From: Serpens gallinarum
Lineage (GTDB): Bacteria; Pseudomonadota; Gammaproteobacteria; Pseudomonadales; Pseudomonadaceae
Length of the DNA stretch: 64,000 nt
Reading direction: 5' to 3'
Assembly (NCBI RefSeq): GCF_014836765.1
Contig: NZ_JACSQG010000004.1
Span: forward strand, 62,001 to 126,000
The notes below the pieces were generated by a model. It was not told the DNA's origin. It saw only the letters and a program-made list of their open reading frames with translations, and made no database searches. Below, piece by piece: positions 8,053-18,507 of this stretch. The position numbers and the translations under genes are program-made. Each line of letters begins with the position of its first letter. Within the stretch, counting starts at the first letter, position 1.

Positions 8053-9030
8053 TTATTGAGCCTCAGCTTCCACATGCGCTTCCACACGACGGTTGATCGC
8101 GCGTCCTTCCTCGGTTGCGTTGTCCGCGACCGGTCGGGTTTCACCGTAGCCGATCGAGTCGACACGGTTGCCGCCAACACCGTAATCATCAACCAATACC
8201 TTGCGCACAGAGTTGGCGCGCCGCTCGGACAGGTCGAGGTTATAGGCATCGGTGCCCACGGAGTCAGTATGGCCTTCGACCGTGGTCCGGGTATCCGGGT
8301 ACTGGCTCATGAAGTCCGCGAGGTTCTGAATATCGGCGTAACTGTCAGGCCGCACGACGTCCTTATCGAAGTCGAACTTGACGTCCAGCTCGACACTTAC
8401 CACGTCAGGTACTGGCTCTTCCTGAGGCATCGGCTCCGGCATCGGCTCCGGTGCTGCCGCTACCTCACGCTGGGTTCCGCCAAAGTTCAAACCCACGCCG
8501 ACACCGGCCATCCACTCGCTGTCGCCACGGTCGATGTTATGCATGCCATCGACACCAGCGCGGGCGAAGAACATCTCAGTGAAATAATATTTCACCCCTG
8601 CGCCGACATTGGCAAACGTGCTGCTGTCGCGGCCACTGCGGTCAGCCTGGCCAATGCTCTGGTGCGCCACTCCGGCGGACAGGTACGGGCGCAGCCCTAC
8701 ACCTGGCTCACCGAAGTGATAGACGGCATCGAGAGCCGCCAAGCTACCTTTGATGTTTTTGTGCCCGCCATCGGCGGCGACGGGATCGTCTGAGGAGAGA
8801 TCGTGATATTCGCCATAGGACAAGCCCAGAGAAACATCATCGGTGAGAAAGGTGCTGATACCTGCGCCGTAGAGCTCACCTGAGCTTTCAATATCACGTC
8901 GGCTATCCGGGTAATATTGTTTACCGAAGGCTTCCACCTCAACAGCACCTTGACCTTGGGCCAGCGTCTGCAAAGAAGTCGCGGCAAGCAGGGAGCCAAT
9001 GGCAACACCTAAGGTGTTCTTGAGCTTCAT
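8053..9030 (-). CDS. oprF: major outer-membrane porin OprF
   Basis: A 325-residue outer-membrane protein that anchors the envelope to peptidoglycan and acts as a slow general porin. The order is a signal peptide (MKLKNTLGVAIGSLLAATSLQTLAQG), an N-terminal 8-strand OprF barrel, a Pro/Glu hinge near residues 190-208 (APEPMPEPMPQEEPVP), and an OmpA-like peptidoglycan-binding domain with TTVEGHTDSVGTDAYNLDLS and NRRVEAHV. The CAT at 9028-9030 is the start because it begins the signal peptide; the longer frame adds a 57-residue non-signal tail. sigX lies directly upstream in the same direction, as in other Pseudomonas, where SigX controls oprF. Confidence 0.95.
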   Translation of the reverse strand: MKLKNTLGVAIGSLLAATSLQTLAQGQGAVEVEAFGKQYYPDSRRDIESSGELYGAGISTFLTDDVSLGLSYGEYHDLSSDDPVAADGGHKNIKGSLAALDAVYHFGEPGVGLRPYLSAGVAHQSIGQADRSGRDSSTFANVGAGVKYYFTEMFFARAGVDGMHNIDRGDSEWMAGVGVGLNFGGTQREVAAAPEPMPEPMPQEEPVPDVVSVELDVKFDFDKDVVRPDSYADIQNLADFMSQYPDTRTTVEGHTDSVGTDAYNLDLSERRANSVRKVLVDDYGVGGNRVDSIGYGETRPVADNATEEGRAINRRVEAHVEAEAQ

Positions 9031-9060
9031 CCTTATATCCCCATCTGATGTGGTATGTGC

Positions 9061-9100
9061 GCTCCTGATAATGAACTTGTGATTTAAAAGTTCGAGGAGC
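9061..9100 (-). repeat. two-part inverted repeat in the sigX-oprF gap
   Basis: GCTCCT (9061-9066) pairs with AGGAGC (9095-9100), and inside it GAACTT (9073-9078) pairs with AAGTTC (9088-9093), with unequal internal loops. The element lies in the 94-bp gap between sigX and oprF. It could be a weak sigX terminator, an mRNA processing hairpin or an operator; the sequence does not decide. No T tract follows. Confidence 0.45.
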
Positions 9101-9124
9101 CTGAACCATAGAGGGGGATTGCCG

Positions 9125-9718
9125 CTACAAAGTTTCCAGCGCGCCGGAAAATTTTTCCCGCATTCGGTCCAAGGCGCGCTTGTAGCGCATCTTGGTGGCA
9201 CTCAAGCCCATGTGCATGATGTCGGCAATTTCCTGAAACTCCAGCTCTGCGACAAACCGCAACACGAGTATTTCACGATCGATCGGATTGACGTGCACCA
9301 GCCAGCGATCCAATCCCCCGGTATCTTGAAGCGTGGCGGTTTTTTCTTCCGCGGCTTCTTCCTGAGGATCCAGACTCAGAGCATCGAGCAGCCTGCGCTT
9401 GCGACGTTCCTTGCGATACTGGGTAATGCATTCGTTGTAGGTGATGCTGTATAGCCAAGTTTTGAACTTCGACTTGCCTTCGAAGTTCTTCAAGCCATAC
9501 AAAACCTTGAGCATGACTTCCTGACAAACATCATCGGCATCCCGGTCATTACCCAGATAACGGGCACAGACATTGAACAGGGTGCGCTGATAACGACGCA
9601 TCAACTCCTCGTAGGCCCGAGTAACGTGAAACAACTCCGAATGGGCGCGCGCGACCAACTCCTCATCGGATAGATCGCGGGGATTGTAGCGCTGGCTGGG
9701 GGGATGGGCTTTATTCAA
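9125..9718 (-). CDS. sigX: ECF sigma factor SigX
   Basis: A 197-residue ECF sigma factor that governs envelope, fatty-acid and oprF expression in pseudomonads. Region 2 is seen in DADDVCQEVMLKVLYGLKNF and the helix-turn-helix region 4 in LVLRFVAELEFQEIADIM. The sequence is very close to known SigX throughout. The reading frame begins with TTG at 9718 (encoding the MNKAHPPS start); no nearer ATG keeps the conserved N-terminus. It lies between cmpX and oprF on the same strand. No anti-sigma gene is adjacent, as is usual for SigX. Confidence 0.95.
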   Translation of the reverse strand: MNKAHPPSQRYNPRDLSDEELVARAHSELFHVTRAYEELMRRYQRTLFNVCARYLGNDRDADDVCQEVMLKVLYGLKNFEGKSKFKTWLYSITYNECITQYRKERRKRRLLDALSLDPQEEAAEEKTATLQDTGGLDRWLVHVNPIDREILVLRFVAELEFQEIADIMHMGLSATKMRYKRALDRMREKFSGALETL

Positions 9719-9802
9719 AACTAGTCTATCGGAGGTCGGGTCGAATCCGCATCAGCCCTTAGGGTCGGGCAAATCGGTGCATACAGTAGCAGGATTGCAG
9801 CC

Positions 9803-10627
9803 TTAGCGGCTGCTGACCCGATGTTCTAGCATCATTCGATTGGCAATCGACACCAATTCGCCCTCATCGGTGAGCAAAACGGTTTTCACCGTACCAATTT
9901 CTTCGATTTGGCCTTTGATTTCCGCGACCACGACATCCTGCCCGACCTCATACAGTTCCCGTACGTAGATCCCGGCAATGATCTGCCCGGCGATGTCCCG
10001 ACTGCCCAGCCCCAACGCCAGCGCCACCGCCAGTCCAACCGTGATCAGCACGATGGCAATGATGTTGTTGAGCAGATCGGTCTTGACCTCAAGTTGGCCA
10101 ATAGCCACTGAGATGCTGATGATGATCACCATGGCCTGGGCCACACGGCCAAGGGTATTGGCATATTCCAAGCCGACACCTTCGGCGGCGCCACGCACCA
10201 GACTGCTCGCCAGTTGGGCGAGCAGCACACCGGCGAGCAAAACCAGAGCCGCGCCGAACACCTTGGGCAAATACAGAGCGAACACGTCGAGGGTCGCGGA
10301 TACCCGCTGCAGCCCCAGCGACTCGGCCGCCGAGACCAGGAACACCAATAACACGAACCAGTAAACGATCTTGCCAATCAGGGTGGACACCGGAACCCGG
10401 ATGCCCACGCGAGACATCATCTTGTTCATGCCGGTACCGGCCATCAACCGGTCGAGGCCGATCTTGGCCAGCAGCTTCGACAACAGCGTATCAAGCAGCT
10501 TGGCTACCACGAAACCAAGCAGCACCACGACCAGCGCGCCGAACATCCGAGGAATGAACGCCGCTACCGAGCCCCACATGGTACTCATGGCGTTGACGAG
10601 GCTTTGGGTCCAGGGATCGAATTCCAT
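9803..10627 (-). CDS. cmpX: MscS-like mechanosensitive channel CmpX
   Basis: A 274-residue inner-membrane protein with four or more hydrophobic helices (for example IPRMFGALVVVLLGFVVAKLL and IVYWFVLLVFLVSAAESLGL), a glycine/alanine-rich pore-like helix (LITVGLAVALALGLGSRDIAGQI) and a short beta domain (VGQDVVVAEIKGQIEEIG). This is the conserved TM-helix/MscS layout of the CmpX family, linked to SigX and envelope tension in P. aeruginosa. crfX ends 3 bp upstream, so the two are one transcript. Confidence 0.9.
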   Translation of the reverse strand: MEFDPWTQSLVNAMSTMWGSVAAFIPRMFGALVVVLLGFVVAKLLDTLLSKLLAKIGLDRLMAGTGMNKMMSRVGIRVPVSTLIGKIVYWFVLLVFLVSAAESLGLQRVSATLDVFALYLPKVFGAALVLLAGVLLAQLASSLVRGAAEGVGLEYANTLGRVAQAMVIIISISVAIGQLEVKTDLLNNIIAIVLITVGLAVALALGLGSRDIAGQIIAGIYVRELYEVGQDVVVAEIKGQIEEIGTVKTVLLTDEGELVSIANRMMLEHRVSSR

Positions 10628-10630
10628 TAT

Positions 10631-10882
10631 TCAGTCAGCCTTTTTTTCAGCAAAACGAGCGGATGCAGAGAGTTTTCGTGAGGTCGGCTTGAGGTGCCCC
10701 GAACCGTTGTTCAGGGCAATCATCAGCGCCTCGAACCAGTTACCCACCAGCGAGAAAAGATCACCGGCTCCAACCTGGCGATTGGCGGTCTTCAGAACAC
10801 GTCCCAGCGCAGCCCCGTCATCATGGGAGGCCGGCACCGATTTGAGCATGTCGCGCAGGGATTCTTCAAAGGGATCTTGCAT
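10631..10882 (-). CDS. crfX: small conserved protein CrfX
   Basis: An 83-residue soluble protein of the CrfX type, recognised by sequence (MQDPFEESLRDMLKS start, GNWFEALMIALNNG core) and by its place directly before cmpX. Its biochemical role is not known; the crfX-cmpX pair belongs to the envelope-stress group around SigX in Pseudomonas. Confidence 0.85.
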   Translation of the reverse strand: MQDPFEESLRDMLKSVPASHDDGAALGRVLKTANRQVGAGDLFSLVGNWFEALMIALNNGSGHLKPTSRKLSASARFAEKKAD

Positions 10883-10935
10883 GGGAACCTCGGGTTGCCT
10901 GTCGGCTAGACGTGGCGAGAAATGGGCAAGTCACA

Positions 10936-11931
10936 TCACAACCAGCGCAAACGGCGGAACCACCACCACTCAATGGCCAGCACTAGCGCCATTAACAGGC
11001 ACACCAGCAGAAACCCATAAGGGCTTTCGATCCCCGGCATGCCACCGACATTGACGCCCAGCAATCCAGCCAAAAAACTCAGCGGCAGAAACAAACCGGT
11101 AATGATGGCCAGGCGGTAGAGGGTTCGTCCCACATGCTCGCTGCGCCGTTGCTGTTCAGCTTCCAGCAGCAAGGCCACTCGCTCGCGGATCGATTCAAGC
11201 TCTTCCAGATACCGGATCAAGCGGTTGTTAAGCTCATTCCAGTAAACGGTATCGTCCGCCACGAACCAGGACAGACGACTGCGTGACAGCGTGGCGAACA
11301 GATCACGCTGCGGGGTAAGAAAACGGCGCAACGCAGCCGCCCGGCGACGAATCTGCAGGAGTGAACCATGTTCAGGCAAATGACGCTCATCGGCTTCGGC
11401 ACGCTCTTCCAGTTCATCGAGCTGCTCAGCCAGCTGAGTCAGTGGCGCCTCAAGCTTCTCGGTCATGCTCTCAGCCAGGTACAACAAGGCTTCGGAAGGC
11501 GTTTTCGGTCCTTCGCTGCGTGCCCAGGCGGCAATCATCTCATCGGTTGCATGTAGGGGGCGCAGACGCAGTGAAACAAGCCGTCGGCTATCGGCGAAGA
11601 AGCGCGCCGACACCATGTCCTCCGGCTCGGCGCCGGGATTGAAATTGACGCCGCGCAGAAACAGCAGCAGTTGCTCGTCGTCCAGCGTCAGCACACGCGG
11701 GCGGGTTGCGTCTTCGAGCAGCAGATCGCAACTGAAGACAGAGAGCCCGCTGGCCGTGCGCAACCACCGTTGCGCCTGGACATGACCGCGATCCCAATGC
11801 AACCAGAGGCTCTCCCCCTCTTCCAGGCAAAGCCCTTCAAGGTCCTCGGGTGCCAGTCCTCGCGCACCGCCTCGGCCATCCATCACGAAGGCATGCAGCA
11901 GGCCACTCTCAACCACGTTGGTCATCTGCAT
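10936..11931 (-). CDS. cmaX: CorA/ZntB-family divalent cation transporter CmaX
   Basis: A 331-residue CorA-superfamily membrane protein: a long acidic/alpha-helical cytoplasmic domain, then two C-terminal membrane helices (ITGLFLPLSFLAGLLGVNVGG and PYGFLLVCLLMALVLAIEWWW). The pore signature is GVN instead of the classical GMN, as in ZntB-like members, so zinc rather than magnesium may be the cargo. It lies between crfX and rraA on the same strand. The start at 11931 (MQMTN) has no clear ribosome-binding site; the second ATG, two codons on, is as likely. Confidence 0.85.
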   Translation of the reverse strand: MQMTNVVESGLLHAFVMDGRGGARGLAPEDLEGLCLEEGESLWLHWDRGHVQAQRWLRTASGLSVFSCDLLLEDATRPRVLTLDDEQLLLFLRGVNFNPGAEPEDMVSARFFADSRRLVSLRLRPLHATDEMIAAWARSEGPKTPSEALLYLAESMTEKLEAPLTQLAEQLDELEERAEADERHLPEHGSLLQIRRRAAALRRFLTPQRDLFATLSRSRLSWFVADDTVYWNELNNRLIRYLEELESIRERVALLLEAEQQRRSEHVGRTLYRLAIITGLFLPLSFLAGLLGVNVGGMPGIESPYGFLLVCLLMALVLAIEWWWFRRLRWL

Positions 11932-11947
11932 CAGCGCAACAGATGTA

Positions 11948-12436
11948 TCAACCCGGCATGCTCAACGGCTGTGGGGAAACAATGATGCCGTTGTTGTCGG
12001 CATACACGTAATGTCCGGGGTGGAAAGTCACACCGGCAAACGCCACCACCACATTGAGGTCACCGATGCCGCGCTTATCGGTTTTCATTGGATGGCTGGC
12101 CAGCGCCTGCACGCCCAAGTCCGTTTGCGCCAACATGTCCACATCACGCACGCAACCGTACACCACGATGCCTTCCCAGCCGTTTTTGGCGGCCTTCTCG
12201 GCCAGCATGTCGCCGAGCAGCGCACGGCGCAGCGAACCACCGCCATCGACCACCAGCACTTTACCTTCGCCCGGCTGATCGACCTGCTCCTTGACCAGCG
12301 AATTGTCCTCGTGGCACTTGATGGTGACGATCTGGCCACCAAAGGAATCACGCCCGCCGAAGTTGGCAAACATCGGTTCGACGGCCTGCACCAGGTCCGG
12401 ATAGGCATCGCACAGATCAGGGGTGACGTATTGCAT
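11948..12436 (-). CDS. rraA: ribonuclease E activity regulator RraA
   Basis: A 162-residue RraA-fold protein that binds RNase E/degradosome components and dampens mRNA decay; related proteins are HMG/CHA aldolases. Recognised by [37 protein letters not shown] and [10 protein letters not shown]. The ATG at 12436 is used because AAGGAGCTACCTC precedes it; an upstream GTG/ATG option adds 18 residues not found in the family. Some RraA homologues are aldolases; the genomic place next to cmaX matches other pseudomonads. Confidence 0.92.
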   Translation of the reverse strand: MQYVTPDLCDAYPDLVQAVEPMFANFGGRDSFGGQIVTIKCHEDNSLVKEQVDQPGEGKVLVVDGGGSLRRALLGDMLAEKAAKNGWEGIVVYGCVRDVDMLAQTDLGVQALASHPMKTDKRGIGDLNVVVAFAGVTFHPGHYVYADNNGIIVSPQPLSMPG

Positions 12437-12509
12437 GAGGTAGCTCCTTGGATTGTTCTCGGTGAACGAAACAGCCGTCAGGCGAGACATCTTATCTGCA
12501 GTAACGCCT

Positions 12510-13505
12510 TTAGCACAGGGCTTTGCCCGTAACCGGAGGTGTCGCCTGCGGCGCCGCCAGTCGCTGCTCCTGCAGCCAGTCGAGCATCAAGGGCCAGACT
12601 TCACGCTGCGCCGATTTGCTGACCAGCATCTCAATATGTCCGAAGGGATTACTGAATCCGCTCTTGGGTCCCAGACACAGGAACTCCCGCTGCGACGAGC
12701 CAAACTGCTTGAGCAGCTTTTGGCAGGCTTTGGGTGAATCCTGCCGATCCCCTTCTGCCGCCACCGCCAGAACCGGAATCTGCACGTCAGCCAACCCAGC
12801 CCACCAGTTGCTTTGCGCGTTCCCAAAACGCCCGAACAATCCGTGCCAGCGCAGGGTTTCCCTGACTACAGCAACGGGCTCATCTTCCGGCCCGCGCTTC
12901 AGACGATGCCCCGACAGGTACTTGAAGCAACTGAGCAACCCATGCGCAGCCAGTTCCAGCGGCGGAAATTTCAGCGGCCAATAGATCTGACTTACCTGAC
13001 TGCCAAACAGCGCAATCGATGCAGCTTCACGGTCGGTCAGGTAGTGACCGCCAAACGCAGCCGCCAGCACTACGCCCCCCAGCGAATGCCCCATCCAGTG
13101 AGGCGCCTGGCCAGATTGTTCCTGGATGAAGGCCGCGATGGCCGGCAGGTCGTAACGGGCATAGTCCGCTACCCGGTTACGTCGATAGTCACGATTGCGC
13201 GGCGACAGGCCATGCCCGCGCATTTCAGGTATCCACACATCGAACCCGGCACGCGCCAGAAAGGCGCCAAAACCGATTCCTCGCGGCGAAAACCAGAATC
13301 GTCGATTGGAGAAGCTGCCGTGCAACAGGACGACCGGAATGCCCCGCTTGCCCGGCTCTTGTGCCCGGCCCAGTCGGGTGACGGCCAGTTCGACCGTCTC
13401 GTCGGGGCTGTTGCGGGGTTTCAGCAGGTAAACATCTTCGCTCAGATCGCCGCAAAGGTCGGCGCTGAGCAGTACAACAGGAAAAAGCCGACTGCTACTT
13501 TGCAT
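12510..13505 (-). CDS. alpha/beta-fold hydrolase
   Basis: A 331-residue alpha/beta hydrolase. The oxyanion-hole motif is [11 protein letters not shown], the nucleophile elbow is GHSLGG, and a late His lies in FGHIEML. It corresponds in position to the esterase-like gene found between ppsA and rraA in Pseudomonas; the substrate is unknown. The start at 13505 ([10 protein letters not shown]) is preferred: the longer frame begins at 13547 inside the ppsA terminator hairpin and so cannot be the main start. The ribosome-binding site is weak (AAGAAAA). Confidence 0.8.
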   Translation of the reverse strand: MQSSSRLFPVVLLSADLCGDLSEDVYLLKPRNSPDETVELAVTRLGRAQEPGKRGIPVVLLHGSFSNRRFWFSPRGIGFGAFLARAGFDVWIPEMRGHGLSPRNRDYRRNRVADYARYDLPAIAAFIQEQSGQAPHWMGHSLGGVVLAAAFGGHYLTDREAASIALFGSQVSQIYWPLKFPPLELAAHGLLSCFKYLSGHRLKRGPEDEPVAVVRETLRWHGLFGRFGNAQSNWWAGLADVQIPVLAVAAEGDRQDSPKACQKLLKQFGSSQREFLCLGPKSGFSNPFGHIEMLVSKSAQREVWPLMLDWLQEQRLAAPQATPPVTGKALC

Positions 13506-13525
13506 TTTTTGATTTTCTTGAACAT

Positions 13526-13552
13526 AAAAAAAGGCGGGTAGAAACACCCGCC
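13526..13552 (-). terminator. ppsA terminator
   Basis: On the minus strand GGCGGGT-GTTTCT-ACCCGCC is followed by seven T. It lies 22 bp after the ppsA stop codon and separates it from the hydrolase gene. Confidence 0.85.
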
Positions 13553-13573
13553 TTGCCAGTATGGTCGATAGAC

Positions 13574-15943
13574 TCAGACTTGACCTTCCGCCAGGAAGAA
13601 CCAGGTATCGAGAACCGAGTCAGGATTCAGCGACACGCTTTCGATGCCTTGTTCCATCAGCCATTTGGCCAGATCCGGATGATCCGAGGGGCCCTGGCCG
13701 CAAATGCCGATGTACTTGCCGGCCTTGTTGCAAGCCTGGATGGCGCTGGACAGCAGCTTCTTGACCGCCGGATTACGCTCGTCAAACAGGTGGGCAATGA
13801 TGCCCGAATCACGGTCCAGGCCAAGGGCCAGCTGGGTCATGTCATTGGAGCCGATGGAGAAGCCGTCGAAGAATTCCAGGAACTCGTCAGCCAACAGGGC
13901 GTTGGAAGGCAACTCGCACATCATGATCACGCGCAGGCCGTTCTCGCCGCGCTTGAGGCCATACTGGGCAAGCAGATCCACCACCTGGGAGGCTTCGCCC
14001 AGGGTGCGCACGAACGGCACCATCAGCTCGACGTTGGTCAGGCCCATGACGTCGCGCACCTTTTTCATGGCGCGGCATTCCAGCTCGAAGCAGTCGCGGA
14101 AGGACTCGCTGATGTAGCGCGAGGCACCACGGAATCCGAGCATCGGGTTTTCTTCTTCCGGCTCGTAAAGCTTGCCGCCGATCAGGTTGGCGTATTCGTT
14201 GGACTTGAAGTCTGACAGGCGCACGATGACTTTCTTCGGCCAGAACGCAGCAGCCAAGGTGCTGACGCCCTCGACCAGCTTCTCGACGTAGAAATTCACC
14301 GGATCGTCATAACCCGCGATGCGCTTCTGCACGCTGTCTTTGATTTCCGGCGGCAGGCTGGCGTAGTTCAGCAGCGCCTTTGGGTGCACGCCGATCATGC
14401 GGTTGATGATGAATTCCAGACGCGCCAAGCCGACGCCGGCATTAGGCAGTTGGGCGAAGTCGAAGGCGCGGTCCGGGTTGCCGACGTTCATCATGATCTT
14501 GAACGGCAGTTCGGGCATCGCGTCGACGGAGTTCTTGCGAATATCGAAACCCAGCTCACCTTCAAAAATGAACCCGGTATCGCCTTCAGCGCAGGATACG
14601 GTCACACCCTGGCCATCTTTCAGCACCTGGGTGGCATTGCCGCAGCCGACCACAGCCGGAATACCCAGCTCACGCGCGATGATTGCCGCGTGGCAGGTGC
14701 GCCCGCCACGGTTGGTAACGATCGCGCTGGCGCGCTTCATGACCGGCTCCCAGTCCGGATCGGTCATGTCGGAGACCAGCACGTCGCCAGGCTGAACCTT
14801 GTCCATCTCGGACACGTCGTTGATGATCCGGACCGGACCGGCGCCGATGCGCTGGCCGATGGCACGACCTTCAACCAGTACGGTGCCCTTTTCTTTCAGC
14901 AGGTAACGTTCCATGACGTTACCGCTGGTGCGACTCTTCACGGTTTCCGGACGCGCCTGCACGATGTACAGCTGGCCGTCGTCACCGTCCTTGGCCCACT
15001 CGATGTCCATCGGACGGCCATAGTGTTTCTCGATGATCAGCGCCTGTTTGGCGAGGCTGGTCACTTCTTCGTCGGTCAGGGCAAAACGGGCACGGTCGGC
15101 ACGATCGACCTCGACGGTTTTCACCGATTTGCCGGCCTTGGCTTCGTCGCCATAGACCATCTTGATCGCCTTGCTGCCCAGGTTGCGACGCAGGATGGCC
15201 GGACGGCCCGCCTCCAGGGTCTGCTTGTGAACATAGAATTCATCGGGGTTGACCGCGCCCTGCACGACGGTTTCGCCCAGGCCGTAGGCACCGGTAATGA
15301 ACACGACATCGCGGAAACCGGATTCGGTGTCCAGGGTAAACATGACGCCCGCGGTAGCGGTTTCCGAACGGACCATGCGCTGTACGCCAGCAGACAGGGC
15401 GACCAGCTTGTGATCGAAGCCCTGATGCACACGGTAGGCAATGGCACGGTCGTTGAACAAGGACGCGAAGACTTCCTTGGCGGCGCGAATCACGTTCTCC
15501 ACACCACGAATGTTGAGGAAGGTTTCCTGCTGGCCGGCGAACGAGGCATCCGGCAGGTCTTCAGCGGTGGCTGAGGAGCGCACGGCAACGGCCATGTTCG
15601 GGTTGCCCTGGGACATTTCGGCGAAGGCGGTGCGGATATCGGCATTCAGTTGCTCGGGAAACTCAGCTTCCATCACCCACTGGCGAATCTGCGCACCGGC
15701 CTTGGCCAGGGCATTCACGTCATCGACGTCAAGCGAATCGAGCAGCGCGTGGATTTGGTCGTTCAGACCGCTCTGCTCCAGAAAGTCGCGATACGCCTGG
15801 GCGGTGGTCGCAAAACCACCGGGTACGGAAACGCCGGCACCTGCGAGGTTGCTGATCATCTCGCCCAGGGAGGCGTTCTTGCCCCCTACGCGCTCGACGT
15901 CGTGATTGCCGAGCTTATCGAGGGAAACTACGTACTCAACCAA
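13574..15943 (-). CDS. ppsA: phosphoenolpyruvate synthase
   Basis: A 789-residue enzyme converting pyruvate, ATP and water to PEP, AMP and phosphate in gluconeogenesis. Order: ATP-grasp-like nucleotide-binding domain ([33 protein letters not shown]), swivelling phosphohistidine domain ([14 protein letters not shown], His near residue 417), and PEP/pyruvate-binding TIM barrel ([29 protein letters not shown]). Length is full for the family. The start is TTG at 15943, with GGAGAG 7 bp upstream, giving the conserved [13 protein letters not shown]-terminus. It is divergent from its regulator (16102), with 158 bp between them. Confidence 0.96.
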   Translation of the reverse strand: MVEYVVSLDKLGNHDVERVGGKNASLGEMISNLAGAGVSVPGGFATTAQAYRDFLEQSGLNDQIHALLDSLDVDDVNALAKAGAQIRQWVMEAEFPEQLNADIRTAFAEMSQGNPNMAVAVRSSATAEDLPDASFAGQQETFLNIRGVENVIRAAKEVFASLFNDRAIAYRVHQGFDHKLVALSAGVQRMVRSETATAGVMFTLDTESGFRDVVFITGAYGLGETVVQGAVNPDEFYVHKQTLEAGRPAILRRNLGSKAIKMVYGDEAKAGKSVKTVEVDRADRARFALTDEEVTSLAKQALIIEKHYGRPMDIEWAKDGDDGQLYIVQARPETVKSRTSGNVMERYLLKEKGTVLVEGRAIGQRIGAGPVRIINDVSEMDKVQPGDVLVSDMTDPDWEPVMKRASAIVTNRGGRTCHAAIIARELGIPAVVGCGNATQVLKDGQGVTVSCAEGDTGFIFEGELGFDIRKNSVDAMPELPFKIMMNVGNPDRAFDFAQLPNAGVGLARLEFIINRMIGVHPKALLNYASLPPEIKDSVQKRIAGYDDPVNFYVEKLVEGVSTLAAAFWPKKVIVRLSDFKSNEYANLIGGKLYEPEEENPMLGFRGASRYISESFRDCFELECRAMKKVRDVMGLTNVELMVPFVRTLGEASQVVDLLAQYGLKRGENGLRVIMMCELPSNALLADEFLEFFDGFSIGSNDMTQLALGLDRDSGIIAHLFDERNPAVKKLLSSAIQACNKAGKYIGICGQGPSDHPDLAKWLMEQGIESVSLNPDSVLDTWFFLAEGQV

Positions 15944-16101
15944 GGTATTCTCTCCACGCTGTATGGGATAGGCTCATGCGGATCTGCTCCGCTCGATTGG
16001 CCTGCCCCGGGGAAATAAGTGACAATGCCCACCGACCCGGCGTGGACATAGCCCGGGTATGATAGCCAAGAATCGTTCCTACCTTAAGGCCTTCGGCGCA
16101 A

Positions 16102-16920
16102 ATGAAACGAACTGCTTTCTTCATCTCGGATGGAACCGGCATCACCGCCGAAACGCTTGGGCAAAGCCTGCTTGCACAATTTGAAAACATCACGTTTCAG
16201 AAGCTGACCCGGCCTTATATCGACAGTGCCGAAAAAGCGCGGGCCATGGTACAGCAAATCAATACCGCGGCTGAAAAAGACGGCATGCGCCCGATCATCT
16301 TCGACACCATCGTGAACCAGAGCATCCGCGACATCCTGGCGCAGTCAGACGGTTTCATGATCGACATCTTTTCCTGCTTCCTGTCGCCGCTGGAGCAGGA
16401 ACTCAACGCCAGCTCCTCTTACTCGGTGGGCAAGTCGCACTCCATCTCGCACAGCGCCAACTATATGGAGCGCATCGAGGCGGTGAACTTTGCCCTCGAC
16501 AATGACGACGGTGCGCGCACGCATTACTACGACAAGGCCGATCTGATTCTGGTTGGCGTATCGCGTTGCGGCAAGACGCCGACCTGCCTTTATATGGCTA
16601 TGCAATACGGCATCCGCGCCGCCAACTACCCGCTGACCGAAGAAGACATGGAGCGCCTGCAATTGCCGGCGGCCCTCAAGCAATACAAGAGCAAGCTGTT
16701 CGGCCTGACCATCGATCCGGACCGGCTCACCGCCATCCGCAACGAGCGCAAGCCCAACAGCCGGTACGCCAGCTTCGCCCAGTGCGAATTCGAGGTGCGC
16801 GAGGTGGAGAATCTGTTCCGCCGCGAGAACATCCCCCACATCAATTCCACGCATTTCTCGGTGGAAGAGATCTCCGCCAAGATTCTGGTCGAGATCGGTG
16901 TAGAGCGGCGACTCAAGTAA
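16102..16920 (+). CDS. ppsR: PEP synthase regulatory protein (bifunctional kinase/pyrophosphorylase, DUF299)
   Basis: A 272-residue DUF299 enzyme that inactivates PEP synthase by ADP-dependent phosphorylation of a threonine next to the catalytic His and reactivates it by Pi-dependent dephosphorylation. The N-terminal [18 protein letters not shown] and the P-loop-like [19 protein letters not shown] are diagnostic. It faces ppsA divergently, the usual arrangement, so both promoters share the 15944-16101 gap. Confidence 0.95.
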   Translation: MKRTAFFISDGTGITAETLGQSLLAQFENITFQKLTRPYIDSAEKARAMVQQINTAAEKDGMRPIIFDTIVNQSIRDILAQSDGFMIDIFSCFLSPLEQELNASSSYSVGKSHSISHSANYMERIEAVNFALDNDDGARTHYYDKADLILVGVSRCGKTPTCLYMAMQYGIRAANYPLTEEDMERLQLPAALKQYKSKLFGLTIDPDRLTAIRNERKPNSRYASFAQCEFEVREVENLFRRENIPHINSTHFSVEEISAKILVEIGVERRLK

Positions 16921-16936
16921 CGCCGCGCCTCTTGGA

Positions 16937-16958
16937 CAGGGCGTGACGTCGCGCCCTG
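16937..16958. terminator. hairpin between the convergent ppsR and prpD genes
   Basis: CAGGGCGT-[GACGTC]-GCGCCCTG makes an 8-bp stem (one G-U pair) in the 47-bp gap between two convergent stop codons. No clear T run is present on either strand, so it may be an incomplete intrinsic terminator. Confidence 0.45.
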
Positions 16959-16967
16959 CCGTCTTGC

Positions 16968-18452
16968 TCAGATCACAAACAACTCCATGAAGCGGTTAAC
17001 CGGCATCGCCTCCAGCCGAGCCTGATCCGAGCACAACTCGACGATCTGCGCACATCGCTGAGGGGCGAAACGCGTAGCCAGGCTCGCCTTGAACTTCTCC
17101 GCCAGTAAGGGGATGCCCTCGGTACGGCGCCGCCGGTGGCCCAGCGGATACTCCACCTCCACATTCTCGGTACACGAGCCATCCTGGAAGAACACCTGCA
17201 CGGCATTGGCAATGGAGCGCTTGTCAGGGTCCAGATAGTCACGGCTGTAACGCGGCTGCTCGACCACGCCCATCTTTTCGCGCAGCTCATCGATGATCGG
17301 GTGAGCAGCATGGAATCCATCCTCGTAATGCTCGGCAGTCAGGTGGCCGAAGATCAGCGGCACGGCAGTCATGTACTGCAGGCAATGGTCACGGTCGGCG
17401 GGGTTGGCCAGCGGGCCGACCTTGGAAATGATGCGAATTGCTGATTCCTGGGTGGTGATAACGATCCGGTCGATCGCGTGTAGCCGCCCCCGCACCTGCG
17501 GATGCAGTATCACCGCCGCCTCGCATGCAGTCTGTGCATGGAACTCGGCGGGAAAGCTGATCTTGAACAGCACGTTTTCCATGACGTAACTTCCGTAGCC
17601 ACGTGAAAAACGGAACTCGCGCTCGTTCTGTGTTTTGGTCTGCAAATCAACATTTGTATGACTGAACGACACGTCATAAAAGCCCCACTGCCGCGTGCTC
17701 AGCACACCGGGTATGCCCATTTCGCCGCGCCGGGCGATATCGGCCAAACGCACGCCACGGCTGGACGCATCGCCCGCCGCCCAGGATTTTCGCGAACCGG
17801 CGTTGGGTGCGTGGCGATAGGTACGCAACGCCTGTCCGTCCACAAAGGCATGGGACAGTGCAGACAATACCTGCTCACGGCTCGCTCCCATCAGCTTGGC
17901 ACACACCGCGGTGGAGGCCACCTTGACCAGCAGCACGTGATCGAGGCCGACACGATTGAATGCGTTATCCAGGGCCAGCACGCCCTGGATCTCATGGGCC
18001 ATGATCATCGACTCGAGCACGACACGCAGCGGCAACGGTGCATCGCCTCGGGAAACCGCGAGCTGCGAGAGATGATCGGCTACGGCGAGGATCGCGCCCA
18101 GGTTGTCCGAGGGATGCCCCCACTCCGCCGCCAGCCAGGTGTCGTTGTAATCCAGCCAGCGGACCAGGCAACCGATATCCCAAGCCGCCTTGACCGGGTC
18201 CAGGCAAAAACGTGTGCCTGGTACGCGGGCGCCCCGGGGCACAAAGGTGCCTTCGACGAGGGGGCCCAGATGCTTGGTGCATTCGGGAAAGCGCAGCGCC
18301 AGCAACGCACAACCCAGGCTGTCCATCAGACAATGACGCGCAGTACTCAGCGCCTCTTGCGACTCGACCCGGTAGCCCAGGACATAGTCGGCGATATCCT
18401 GCAGAACCTGGTCGTACTCGGGGCGATCGTTCAGATCAACGTTGGCGCTCAT
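16968..18452 (-). CDS. prpD: 2-methylcitrate dehydratase (MmgE/PrpD family)
   Basis: A 494-residue MmgE/PrpD enzyme. Recognised by [21 protein letters not shown], the strongly conserved [19 protein letters not shown], and [17 protein letters not shown]. In the methylcitrate cycle PrpD dehydrates 2-methylcitrate to 2-methylaconitate; in operons that also have AcnD and PrpF, as here, the AcnD-PrpF pair can carry out the same step, so PrpD may be partly redundant. Last gene of the prp operon; prpF ends 55 bp upstream. Confidence 0.93.
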   Translation of the reverse strand: MSANVDLNDRPEYDQVLQDIADYVLGYRVESQEALSTARHCLMDSLGCALLALRFPECTKHLGPLVEGTFVPRGARVPGTRFCLDPVKAAWDIGCLVRWLDYNDTWLAAEWGHPSDNLGAILAVADHLSQLAVSRGDAPLPLRVVLESMIMAHEIQGVLALDNAFNRVGLDHVLLVKVASTAVCAKLMGASREQVLSALSHAFVDGQALRTYRHAPNAGSRKSWAAGDASSRGVRLADIARRGEMGIPGVLSTRQWGFYDVSFSHTNVDLQTKTQNEREFRFSRGYGSYVMENVLFKISFPAEFHAQTACEAAVILHPQVRGRLHAIDRIVITTQESAIRIISKVGPLANPADRDHCLQYMTAVPLIFGHLTAEHYEDGFHAAHPIIDELREKMGVVEQPRYSRDYLDPDKRSIANAVQVFFQDGSCTENVEVEYPLGHRRRRTEGIPLLAEKFKASLATRFAPQRCAQIVELCSDQARLEAMPVNRFMELFVI

Positions 18453-18507
18453 GACACTGACCCTCGGTAATGAGGATCAGTGTAGGAGACCCGCTCTGGC
18501 AGGCCGG

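Noticed and set aside
8056-8793. A 245-codon plus-strand frame across oprF
   Set aside because: Antisense shadow of oprF; the oprF product has a signal peptide, barrel and OmpA domain, so the opposite frame is not coding.
13506-13547. N-terminal extension of the alpha/beta hydrolase to 13547
   Set aside because: The extension would start within the ppsA terminator stem-loop and lacks a ribosome-binding site; 13505 is used.
14384-15574. A 396-codon open frame on the plus strand across ppsA
   Set aside because: It is fully antisense to a clear PEP synthase gene; such long shadow frames are common in GC-rich genes. It has no ribosome-binding site and its product (rich in H, D and G) has no domain.
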